Part shown: one piece after another, positions 51,993 to 59,837 of the stretch
Layout of the letters: each line of letters begins with the position of its first letter
How positions within the stretch are numbered: the stretch's first letter is position 1
Assembly (NCBI RefSeq): GCF_900277125.1
Contig: NZ_OPYN01000232.1
Span: 1 to 64,000, forward strand
Length of the DNA: 64,000 nt
Direction of reading: 5' to 3'
Source: Pseudomonas inefficax
GTDB lineage: Bacteria > Pseudomonadota > Gammaproteobacteria > Pseudomonadales > Pseudomonadaceae
Translations under genes and position numbers: made by a program
The notes under the pieces: model-generated
The model's database searches: none
Seen by the model: only the letters and a program-made list of their open reading frames with translations
What the model was told of the DNA's origin: nothing

Positions 51993-52696
51993 ACTTGTTG
52001 CTCCTTGAAGAGGCCGACTTCGTCTCGGCCGACCGCGTCGTTCTCGCAGACCGGCGTTTCACCCACATGCAGGACATCCACCGTGTGGCGGTGGGCGACA
52101 ATTTGCGCGTGGGCCGTATCAACGGCCTGATGGGCAAGGCCACGGTGCTGCGCCTGGAAAAGCACGAAGCCGAACTGGAAGTCACCTTTGACCAGCAGCC
52201 ACCGGCCAAACTGCCGCTGACCCTGGTGCTCGCCGTACCTCGGCCGAAAATGCTGCGCCGGCTGTTCCAGACCGTGGCCACCCTCGGCGTGCCGCGGCTG
52301 ATCTTGCTGAACAGCTACAAGGTCGAGAAAAGCTTCTGGCAAACACCCTTCCTGCAACCGGAAAGCATTCGCGAAAACCTCATCCTTGGCTTGGAACAAG
52401 CGCGCGACACCGTGCTGCCCGAAGTAATCATCGAGAAGCGCTTCAAGCCGTTCGTCGAAGACCGCCTGCCGGCCATCGCCGCAGGCACCCTGGGCCTGGT
52501 CGGCCACCCCGGCCCCTACCCCGCCTGCCCGCGCGCCGTGGAGCAGCCCGTGACCCTGGCCATCGGCCCGGAGGGCGGCTGGATCCCCTACGAGGTGGAC
52601 TTGCTGGGCAAGGCAGGCCTGGCTCCGGTCCAGCTGGGCGACCGCATCCTGCGGGTCGAGACCGCGGTGACAGCGCTGCTCTCGCGGATTTTCTGA
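51989..52696 (+). CDS. RsmE-family SPOUT RNA methyltransferase, divergent paralogue
   Basis: A 235-residue protein with the RsmE layout: an N-terminal PUA-like part (HMQDIHRVAVGDNLRVGRI), then a SPOUT domain with VLAVPRPKMLRRLFQTVATLGV and the C-terminal knot AIGPEGGWIPYEV...QLGDRILRVETAVTALL. It lacks the SERCEVRLKDERADKR and CEQCGR motifs of the likely orthologue at 15228, having instead NSYKVEKSFWQTPFLQPESIRENLILGLEQARDT. The target RNA may therefore differ, or it may be a subfamily of the same activity. It overlaps tatC by four bases, so it is in the hisIE-tatABC transcript. Confidence 0.85.
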   Translation: MNLLLLEEADFVSADRVVLADRRFTHMQDIHRVAVGDNLRVGRINGLMGKATVLRLEKHEAELEVTFDQQPPAKLPLTLVLAVPRPKMLRRLFQTVATLGVPRLILLNSYKVEKSFWQTPFLQPESIRENLILGLEQARDTVLPEVIIEKRFKPFVEDRLPAIAAGTLGLVGHPGPYPACPRAVEQPVTLAIGPEGGWIPYEVDLLGKAGLAPVQLGDRILRVETAVTALLSRIF

Positions 52697-52718
52697 CACG
52701 CAAGTCAGCTTTTACCCA

Positions 52719-52745
52719 TAAAGTTTCCCTTCCCCAGGCCGATTG
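52719..52745 (+). promoter_or_regulatory. FliA (sigma-28) promoter of the first chemoreceptor gene
   Basis: TAAA (52719-52722), exactly 15 bases, then GCCGATTG (52738-52745) match the flagellar consensus TAAA-N15-GCCGATAA at all but one or two positions. TAAAGTTT is the extended -35 common in Pseudomonas. It lies 51 bases before the ATG at 52797. Confidence 0.8.
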
Positions 52746-52796
52746 TCTTGGCAACACAACAATTAATGGTGCTGCCAAGCCGCCGGGGAGTCGTAC

Positions 52797-54713
52797 ATGT
52801 ATCAATGGTTCGCCCAATCATTGGGCAATGTGAGCGTAAATCGCAAACTGGGGCTGGGCTTCGGCCTGGTGCTGCTGCTGACCCTGGCCATCACCCTGGC
52901 CGGCTGGCACGGCATGGACAGCATCATCGACCGTGGCGACAAGCTGGGAAACATCTCTGTCATCCAGCAGTACACCCAGGAACTGCGCATCGCCCGCCAG
53001 CATTACCAGCGCCAGCCTGACGATGCTTCGGTGGCAGAGCTGGAAAAGGCCCTGGGCAACCTCGACAGCCAAGTGCAGCTTATGCTCGGGCAGATTGAGC
53101 AACCCGCTGACCGCCAGCGCCTGGAGCAGCAGCGTGAGGCCTTGCGTGGCTACCAGCAGGCATTCAACGAGCTGAAACAGGCCGGCCAGCGCCGCGAGGC
53201 CAGCCGCGCTGTGCTTGGCGACACTGCCGACAAGGCTGCGGAGCTGATTGGCCGGGTGCAACGCGGCCTGCTGCAGGGTGGCGATATAAGCCAATACCAG
53301 CACGCGGTGGAAGTCAGCGCCCTGTTGCAGCAGGCACGCTTCCAGGTACGCGGGTACACCTACAGCGGCAACGCCGACTACCAGCAAACGGCCCTCAAGG
53401 CGATCGACCAGGCCTTGGCCGAACTGCGCGCGCTACCGGCCAAAGTGCCAGCGGAGCACGCTGCCAGCCTGGAAGACGCCACCACTGCCATGGGGGGCTA
53501 CCGCGACGCGGTCACCCAATACGGCAATGCACAGGTCGCCAGTGAGCAGGCCCTGCAGAGCATGGTCGAGCACGGCACGGTACTGCTGCAGACCAGCCAG
53601 GCCATGACCACCTCGCAAACCACCGTGCGCGATGCCGGTGCGGCCCAGGCCAAGACCGTGCTCGCCGTGGCCACCGTGCTGGCCCTGGCCCTCGGCCTGC
53701 TGGCGGCCTGGGTCATCACCCGGCAGATCATCATCCCGTTGCGCCAGACCTTGCGCGCCGCCGAACGCGTCGCCAGTGGCGACCTGTCCCTGGATCTGCA
53801 GGCACAACGCCGCGACGAACTGGGCCAGTTGCAAGCCAGCATGCACCGCATGACTCAGGGCCTGCGCGAACTGATCAGCGGCATCGGTGATGGTGTCACG
53901 CAGATCGCCAGCGCTGCCGAGGAGCTATCGGCGGTGACCGAGCAGACCAGTGCCGGGGTCAACAACCAGAAGGTCGAGACTGATCAGGTGGCGACCGCCA
54001 TGAACCAGATGACCGCCACCGTGCATGAGGTGGCGCGCAATGCCGAGCAGGCCTCGGAAGCTGCATTGATGGCCGATCAGCAAGCCCGCGAAGGCGATCG
54101 TGTGGTCGGCGAGGCGGTGGCGCAGATCGAGCGCCTGGCCGGCGAAGTGGTCAACTCCAGCGAAGCGATGAACCAGCTCAAGGCCGAAAGCGACAAGATC
54201 GGCAGCGTGCTCGACGTGATCAAGTCGGTGGCTCAGCAAACCAACCTGTTGGCCCTCAACGCGGCGATCGAGGCGGCCCGTGCCGGCGAGGCCGGGCGTG
54301 GCTTTGCCGTGGTGGCTGATGAGGTGCGCAGCCTGGCGCAACGTACCCAGCAATCGACCGAAGAGATCGAAGAGCTGATTGCCGGCCTGCAGAGCGGCAC
54401 CCAGCGCGTGGCCAGCGTTATGGATAGCAGCCGCCAGTTGACCGATAGCAGCGTCGAACTGACCCGCCGCGCCGGCAGCTCCCTGGAGACCATCACCCGG
54501 ACCGTGTCGTCGATCCAGGCCATGAACCAGCAGATTGCCACCGCTGCGGAAGAGCAGACCGCAGTAGCTGAAGAGATCAACCGCAGCGTGATGAACGTGC
54601 GGGATATTTCTGACCAGACCTCGGCGGCCAGTGAAGAAACGGCCAGCTCCAGTGTGGAGCTGGCGCGGTTGGGTACCCACCTGCAAGGGTTGGTGGGGCG
54701 GTTCAGGCTCTGA
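52797..54713 (+). CDS. Methyl-accepting chemotaxis protein with large helical periplasmic sensor
   Basis: A 638-residue transmembrane chemoreceptor. TM1 lies at about 18-40 (LGLGFGLVLLLTLAITLAGW). A roughly 250-residue all-helical sensor follows, of a size and pattern like the helical bimodular (HBM) domain of P. putida McpS. TM2 is near 295-318, then HAMP. The cytoplasmic rod has the hairpin QQTNLLALNAAIEAARAGEAGRGF near residue 480. The ligand is unknown. A FliA promoter indicates control with flagellar genes. It is paralogous to the next chemoreceptor: both begin with the LGN-x-SV-x-x-KL-x-LGF pattern. Confidence 0.92.
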   Translation: MYQWFAQSLGNVSVNRKLGLGFGLVLLLTLAITLAGWHGMDSIIDRGDKLGNISVIQQYTQELRIARQHYQRQPDDASVAELEKALGNLDSQVQLMLGQIEQPADRQRLEQQREALRGYQQAFNELKQAGQRREASRAVLGDTADKAAELIGRVQRGLLQGGDISQYQHAVEVSALLQQARFQVRGYTYSGNADYQQTALKAIDQALAELRALPAKVPAEHAASLEDATTAMGGYRDAVTQYGNAQVASEQALQSMVEHGTVLLQTSQAMTTSQTTVRDAGAAQAKTVLAVATVLALALGLLAAWVITRQIIIPLRQTLRAAERVASGDLSLDLQAQRRDELGQLQASMHRMTQGLRELISGIGDGVTQIASAAEELSAVTEQTSAGVNNQKVETDQVATAMNQMTATVHEVARNAEQASEAALMADQQAREGDRVVGEAVAQIERLAGEVVNSSEAMNQLKAESDKIGSVLDVIKSVAQQTNLLALNAAIEAARAGEAGRGFAVVADEVRSLAQRTQQSTEEIEELIAGLQSGTQRVASVMDSSRQLTDSSVELTRRAGSSLETITRTVSSIQAMNQQIATAAEEQTAVAEEINRSVMNVRDISDQTSAASEETASSSVELARLGTHLQGLVGRFRL

Positions 54714-54734
54714 TCTGAAGAGTGGGCCGCCTTT

Positions 54735-54834
54735 GCCGGCCTCTTCGCGGGCTTGCCCGCTCCCACAGGTACCGCACAGTTCTCAATGTCTGTGCAGTAC
54801 CTGTGGGAGCGGGTTTACCCGCGAAGAGGTCGGC
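54735..54834. repeat. REP doublet, family A
   Basis: GCCGGCCTCTTCGCGGGCTT... and an inverted copy ending in GAAGAGGTCGGC, between the two chemoreceptor genes. Confidence 0.9.
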
Positions 54835-54887
54835 GCAGGCGGAACATTCCTACCTATTGAAGTGAAATTTCCTACTTGATTATCAGG

Positions 54888-54915
54888 TCAAGTCCTACAA
54901 CTCCGCTGCCGATTG
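54888..54915 (+). promoter_or_regulatory. Probable FliA (sigma-28) promoter of the second chemoreceptor gene
   Basis: TCAAGTCC (54888-54895) and GCCGATTG (54908-54915) resemble the FliA elements, but with a 16-base gap after TCAA instead of 15. The -10 octamer is identical to that of the first receptor. It lies 61 bases before the ATG at 54977. Confidence 0.55.
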
Positions 54916-54976
54916 GCAAAGGTGTGATGCCAGCAATGCGCCTGCATCCTCGCCCCCAATCGCACGGAGATTCCTC

Positions 54977-56920
54977 ATGCTCGGCTACCTCAACCGCAAG
55001 CTCGGCAACATCAGTGTCGGCGCCAAGCTCGCCCTCGGCTTTGCCGTGGTCCTGCTGCTTACCCTGGCCACCACCGTCAGTGGTTGGCGTGCACTGGATG
55101 ACGCCATTGTCCGTTCGCAGCAACTCAGCGAAATCGGCCTGATCAACGACCTGACCAAGGACTTGCGCGCAGAGCGCATCACCTACCGCGTCCTCAACGA
55201 CAACGCCAGCAGAACGCGGATAGCCAACATTCTCGACCAGCTCAACAGCATGCTGACCACCTTGCAACAACGTAGCAGTGTGGATGAATCCCGGCAGATG
55301 CTGACCGAAAAGCTGACGTTGCTGCAGCGCTTGCGCGACGATTTCAGCGAGCTGGAGAATACTGTCGCCAAGCGTATCGCCCTGCGCCAGGCCATGCAGG
55401 CCCAGGAGCAGAAGCTCAGCGAAGTAATCGATGATCTCCAGACCCAGGCCTTGCTGCGGATGCCTGCCGACAGCCAGCAAAGCGGTGTGCTGGGGCTGAT
55501 GGACACGCTGAGCCGACATGTCGACGGTGCCAACCAGCAGATTCTGGTTCCGGCCTATACCTTCTCCCCTGTGGAAAGCTTCGCCAAGGTCGGCGACAGC
55601 TCCCTGGATGCTGCCGACAGCAGCCTTGCGCAACTGCTCAAAGGCCTTGCGCCACTTGGCTTGCCCCGTTCACTCACCCAGCAGCCCGGGGAGCAGCTGG
55701 CCAAGTACCGCGCCAGCCTGGATGACTATCGCCGGGCTGCGGTGCGTGTCGAACAGCTGCAAGACAACATGGAGAACATGGGCAACGAGCTGCGCGCGGT
55801 AAGCCTGGAACTGGGCAAACGCAAGATCGAGCAGCGCGACAGGGAAGCCCTTGAGGCCCGCTCGGTGCTGACCACTGTAGCCCTGCTGGCCTTGGTCGTA
55901 GGCGTCGTGGCCGGTTGGCTGATCACCCTGCAGATTACCCAGCCTTTGCGCCAGACCCTGGCCGTGGCCGCACGCATTGCCAACGGCGACCTGAGCCAGG
56001 TCGAACCGGTGCTTCGCCGCGACGAGATGGGCCAGTTGCAAACCAGCATGCGCGAAATGACCTTGAGCCTGCGCGAGCTGATCGGTGGCATCGACCAGGG
56101 CGTCGGCAGCCTGTCACAGGCCGCCACGCAACTGGCGGCCAGCAGCGAAGACACCAAGCTGCGCATCAACCAGCAGCGCGAGGAAACCGACCAGGTGGCC
56201 ACGGCCATGAACCAGATGAGCGCCACCGTGCAGGAAGTGGCGCAGAACGCTGAACAGGCCTCGCTGGCAGCGACCAACGCCGACCAGCAGGCCCAGGTCG
56301 GCGACCAGGTGGTGGCCGAAGCTATCGGCCGTATCGAACAGCTTGCCGGGCAGATGGACCATTGTCTGGCCGCCATGCAGCACCTGGCGGGCGAGAGCCA
56401 GCGCATTGGCAGCATCCTCGATGTGATCAAGTCAGTGTCCGAGCAGACCAACCTGCTGGCCCTGAACGCGGCGATCGAAGCGGCACGGGCGGGTGAAGCC
56501 GGGCGTGGCTTTGCCGTGGTGGCCGATGAGGTACGCGGTCTGGCCCAGCGCACCTCGACGGCGACCGAAGAAATTGGCCAGCTGATCGACAGCCTGCACA
56601 ACGGCACCGACGAAGTGACCCGCCTGCTGGACAACAGCAAGAACCTGACCGAGCAAAGCGTGGAGCTTAGCCGCAAGGCCGGGCATGCGTTGAGCCAGAT
56701 CGCCGACACGGTGTCCAGCATCCAGGGCATGAACCAGCAGATTGCGACCGCCAGCGAAGAACAGAGTGTGGTGGCCGAGCAGATAAACCGCAGTGTGCTG
56801 AATGTGCGCGATGTGTCGGATCAGACCAGTGCCGCCAGTGAGCAGACGGCGGCTTCGAGTGGGGAACTGGAGCAGCTGGGGCAGCAGTTGCGGGGGATGG
56901 TCGGGCGGTTCAACATCTGA
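54977..56920 (+). CDS. Methyl-accepting chemotaxis protein, tandem paralogue
   Basis: A 647-residue chemoreceptor with the same layout: N-terminus KLGNISVGAKLALGF, TM1, a helical sensor of about 255 residues, TM2 (VLTTVALLALVVGVVAGWLITLQI), HAMP and the conserved hairpin EQTNLLALNAAIEAARAGEAGRGF near residue 490. The sensor sequence is diverged from its neighbour, consistent with duplication followed by ligand specialisation. It lies tail-to-tail with a polar amino-acid ABC transporter, but no ligand link can be inferred from that alone. Confidence 0.92.
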   Translation: MLGYLNRKLGNISVGAKLALGFAVVLLLTLATTVSGWRALDDAIVRSQQLSEIGLINDLTKDLRAERITYRVLNDNASRTRIANILDQLNSMLTTLQQRSSVDESRQMLTEKLTLLQRLRDDFSELENTVAKRIALRQAMQAQEQKLSEVIDDLQTQALLRMPADSQQSGVLGLMDTLSRHVDGANQQILVPAYTFSPVESFAKVGDSSLDAADSSLAQLLKGLAPLGLPRSLTQQPGEQLAKYRASLDDYRRAAVRVEQLQDNMENMGNELRAVSLELGKRKIEQRDREALEARSVLTTVALLALVVGVVAGWLITLQITQPLRQTLAVAARIANGDLSQVEPVLRRDEMGQLQTSMREMTLSLRELIGGIDQGVGSLSQAATQLAASSEDTKLRINQQREETDQVATAMNQMSATVQEVAQNAEQASLAATNADQQAQVGDQVVAEAIGRIEQLAGQMDHCLAAMQHLAGESQRIGSILDVIKSVSEQTNLLALNAAIEAARAGEAGRGFAVVADEVRGLAQRTSTATEEIGQLIDSLHNGTDEVTRLLDNSKNLTEQSVELSRKAGHALSQIADTVSSIQGMNQQIATASEEQSVVAEQINRSVLNVRDVSDQTSAASEQTAASSGELEQLGQQLRGMVGRFNI

Positions 56921-56927
56921 GATTGTT

Positions 56928-57030
56928 GGGGCTGCTTTGCAGCCCATCGCGACACAAGGCCGCTCCTACAAGAGATTGCATTCCCCTGTAGGAGCGGCCT
57001 TGTGTCGCGAAAGGGGCGCAAAGCGCCCCC
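56928..57030. repeat. REP doublet, family B
   Basis: GGGGCTGCTTTGCAGCCC...CGACACAAGGCCGCTCCTACA and an inverted copy ending in AAGCGCCCCC. The spacer AGAGATTGCATTCCCC is shared with the doublet at 2502-2603. It lies between convergent genes. Confidence 0.9.
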
Positions 57031-57035
57031 AGCGG

Positions 57036-57770
57036 CTACAGCACCTGGCGCAGGAATGCCTGTGCGCGCGGGTCCTTCGGCGAGGCGAAGAACGCGGCCG
57101 GCGCCGAATCTTCCAGCAACTTGCCATGATCGAAGAACAGCACGCGGTCCGCCACTTCGCGGGCAAAGCCCATTTCGTGGGTAACGCAGACCATGGTCAT
57201 GCCTTCCTGAGCCAGGGTCTTCATCACGTCCAGCACCTCGCCGACCATTTCCGGGTCAAGCGCCGAGGTCGGTTCGTCGAACAGCATCACTTTCGGGTCC
57301 ATGGCCAAGGCACGGGCGATCGCCACCCGCTGCTGCTGGCCACCAGACAGGCGCGATGGGTATTCGTTGGCCTTCTGCGCAATGCCCACCTTCTCCAGCA
57401 ACGCCCGGGCCTTGGCCTCGCGGTCAGCCTTGTTGCGCTTGCGTACCACCTTTTGCGCCAGGCACAGGTTTTCCAGCACGGTCATGTGCGGGAACAGGTT
57501 GAAGTGCTGGAACACCATGCCGACTTCGCGGCGGTAGGCGTTGATATCGGTCTTCGGGTCGGCCAGTTGCAAGCCGTCGATGGCCACATGGCCTTCGTCG
57601 AAATGCTCCAGGCCGTTGAGGCAGCGCAGGAAGGTCGACTTGCCCGAGCCCGACGGGCCGAGCACCACCACCACCTCGCCCTTGGCGACCTGGGTGGTGA
57701 CGTTATCCACGGCCCGTACCACGTGGCCACGGGTGTCGAAGACTTTCAGCAGGTCACGGACTTCAATCAC
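57036..57770 (-). CDS. Polar amino-acid ABC transporter, ATP-binding protein
   Basis: A 244-residue ABC ATPase of the GlnQ/HisP/AotP group. VLGPSGSGKSTFLRCLNGLE is Walker A, LSGGQQQRVAIARALAMDP the signature, VMLFDEPTSALDPEMVGEVLDVM Walker B plus the PAA-family D-loop, and VCVTHEMGFA the switch His. Start: GTG at 57770 gives MIEVRDLLKVF and lies 10 bases from GGAGG. An in-frame TTG at 57779 is too near that site. It overlaps the permease gene. It powers uptake of an amino acid whose identity is unknown. Confidence 0.93.
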   Translation of the reverse strand: MIEVRDLLKVFDTRGHVVRAVDNVTTQVAKGEVVVVLGPSGSGKSTFLRCLNGLEHFDEGHVAIDGLQLADPKTDINAYRREVGMVFQHFNLFPHMTVLENLCLAQKVVRKRNKADREAKARALLEKVGIAQKANEYPSRLSGGQQQRVAIARALAMDPKVMLFDEPTSALDPEMVGEVLDVMKTLAQEGMTMVCVTHEMGFAREVADRVLFFDHGKLLEDSAPAAFFASPKDPRAQAFLRQVL

Positions 57771-58725
57771 TTTGCGCAAGCCTCCGCTCGAGCCGGCTGG
57801 CCAGGTGCGACAGCGGCAGGTTGATCAGCAGGTACAGGCCTGCCACGCAGAACCAGATCTCGAAGGTCGAGAACGATGTGGTAATGGCCTCGCGGCCGCT
57901 CTTGGTCAGTTCGGTGATGGCGATCACCGAGACCAGCGAGGTGTCCTTGACCAGGCTGATGAACTGGCCGGCCAAAGGCGGCAGCACACGCTTGAAGGCC
58001 TGCGGCAGGATCACGTGGCGCATCGACTGGCCCGCGTTCAGGCCAAGCGAGCGGGCCGCTTCGTTCTGGCCCTTGGCGATGGATTGCACGCCGGCACGAA
58101 CGATTTCAGCCACATAGGCACCGGTGAACAGCGCCAGTGCAGCCACCCCGGCAAACTCGCGGGACAGGTTGAGCACGGTACCGATGAAGAAGTAGAAGAT
58201 GAATATCTGCACCAGCAACGGTGTACCGCGCACCAGTTCGACATACACCGTCGACAGGTCATGCAGCGTAGGGTTGCTGGAGAGTCGGCAGAGACCGGCG
58301 AACAGGCCGATCAACAGGCCCAGGGCACCGGATACCACCGAAATCCAAAGCGTTGTCCACAGGCCCCAGGCCAGCGGGCCGGCCGCCCAGTGGCGGGTGA
58401 CGCCAATCTGGTCGCCTTCGGAAACATCATCGCCACGGGACAGCTGCAGGCTGTCCTTGGCCACATCGAGCACCTGCTCGGCACCATTTTCATCTTTCAG
58501 CGTGACACGGGCATTGTCGCCAGAGATGACGATCTCCTGCACGGTGCCGTAACCGGCTGCGCGTTGTGCTTCCTCGGCCTTGTAGGCGAAGTACTGCGGT
58601 ACGCGGTTCCAGCGCCACTCGTAGGAAATCATCGAGGTGGCCATGTACAGGCTGAACGCCAGGCCCACCAGGACCAGGGCAGTCAAACCGTGCCAGGGCC
58701 ACTGGGCTTTCTTGTGTTTGATCAC
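57763..58725 (-). CDS. Polar amino-acid ABC transporter, permease with large periplasmic insertion
   Basis: A 320-residue permease. The usual HisMQ/GlnP permeases have about 220-240 residues. An extra region of about 80 residues (VQEIVISGDNARVTLKDENGAEQVLDV... to about residue 115) follows the first helix and is probably periplasmic. The typical core then follows, with LAWGLWTTLWISVVSGALGLLIG, YVELVRGTPLLVQIFIFYFF and the EAA loop EAARSLGLNAGQSMRHVILPQAFK. A GTG start is used. It lies between the ATPase and the binding-protein genes, and the single permease probably acts as a homodimer. Confidence 0.92.
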   Translation of the reverse strand: MIKHKKAQWPWHGLTALVLVGLAFSLYMATSMISYEWRWNRVPQYFAYKAEEAQRAAGYGTVQEIVISGDNARVTLKDENGAEQVLDVAKDSLQLSRGDDVSEGDQIGVTRHWAAGPLAWGLWTTLWISVVSGALGLLIGLFAGLCRLSSNPTLHDLSTVYVELVRGTPLLVQIFIFYFFIGTVLNLSREFAGVAALALFTGAYVAEIVRAGVQSIAKGQNEAARSLGLNAGQSMRHVILPQAFKRVLPPLAGQFISLVKDTSLVSVIAITELTKSGREAITTSFSTFEIWFCVAGLYLLINLPLSHLASRLERRLAQSD

Positions 58726-58804
58726 GTGGGGTACTTCCGTAAATGCGAACGCGCAGGGTTTGCCTGCGCGTCGAGGTCATAAAGCCGGGCTTGTGGCCTG
58801 GGCC

Positions 58805-59605
58805 TTATTCCATTTCCTTCAGCCAGTCCTTGTTCTTGAACCACTTGTCGTGAATACGATCGTAGGTCCCGTCATGCTTGATCTGGTGCAGGAAGTTGTT
58901 GATGAAGTTGATGCTGTCGTAGTCGCCTTTCTTCAGGCCAAAGGCCAGCGGCTCGTAGGTGAAGGGTTCTTCGAGGAACAACAGCTTGCCGGCACCGGCC
59001 TTGTCCACTGCCACCACGTTGTACGGCGCGTCATAGACGAAGGCGTCAGCCTTGCCGTTGACCACGTCCATCACCGCTTCCTGCTCGTTGTCGTAGCCGT
59101 GGTACTTGGCCTTGGCGATCAGCTTCTTGGAAACCATTTCGCCGGTGGTACCGAGCTTGGAGGTGATGCGGTACTTCTCGTTGTTCAGGTCCTTGTACGA
59201 CTTGATCTCGCCCGCCAGTTCCTTGCGGATCAGCAGGGTCTGGCCAACCACGATGAAGGGTTCGCTGAAGTTCAGGCGCAGGTTGCGTTCCTGGGTGAGG
59301 GTCATGCCGCTGCCGATCATGTCGAACTTGTCGGTCAGCAGGGCCGGGATGATGCCGTCATAGGCCGTGGATACCGGCTCGAACTTGACGCCCATGGACT
59401 TGGCCATGGCTTTGAGGATATCGACTTCGAAGCCGATGATCTCGCCACGTTTGTTGGTCATCTGGAACGGCATGTAGGTCGGGTCCATGCCCACACGCAG
59501 GGTGCCGCGCTTGACCGCGTCATCGATCGCGCCCGCCTGGGCCGCCGTCACGGCGACCAGGGCGGTGACACCGACCAGCAGTCGCGAAAGGTATTTCTTG
59601 ATCAT
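58805..59605 (-). CDS. Polar amino-acid ABC transporter, periplasmic binding protein
   Basis: A 266-residue binding protein of the SBP_bac_3 family. The signal peptide is MIKKYLSRLLVGVTALVAVTAAQA, cleaved near residue 24. The mature chain begins GAIDDAVKRGTLRVGMDPTYMPFQM; GEIIGFEVDILKAMAKSMGV, GSGMTLTQERNLRLNFSEPFI and NVVAVDKAGAGKLLFL are cleft regions. The start is the second candidate, after a GGGGA ribosome site. It is the first gene of a three-gene unit with the permease and ATPase. Confidence 0.94.
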   Translation of the reverse strand: MIKKYLSRLLVGVTALVAVTAAQAGAIDDAVKRGTLRVGMDPTYMPFQMTNKRGEIIGFEVDILKAMAKSMGVKFEPVSTAYDGIIPALLTDKFDMIGSGMTLTQERNLRLNFSEPFIVVGQTLLIRKELAGEIKSYKDLNNEKYRITSKLGTTGEMVSKKLIAKAKYHGYDNEQEAVMDVVNGKADAFVYDAPYNVVAVDKAGAGKLLFLEEPFTYEPLAFGLKKGDYDSINFINNFLHQIKHDGTYDRIHDKWFKNKDWLKEME

Positions 59606-59763
59606 CACCAAGTCCCCTAGCAAGAAAAGTAGCGAATCTTATTGTTGGCACGGCCGTGGCGGCCGATGCGTCATATCGGGGAGGGATGCTAACGCATGGC
59701 GGCTCGGGGACCTAGAGCCGGGGGGGACTTTGTTGGCCAAAATCTAGGCAAGGACCTAAAAGC

Positions 59764-59828
59764 TTCGCGGGTGAACCCGCTCCCACAAGGTACTGCACAG
59801 CCCCTGTGGGAGCGGGTTCACCCGCGAA
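59764..59828. repeat. REP doublet, family A
   Basis: TTCGCGGGTGAACCCGCTCC... and its inverted copy with a 20-base spacer, between the binding-protein promoter region and the end of opgH. Confidence 0.9.
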
Positions 59829-59837
59829 TTGGCCGGT

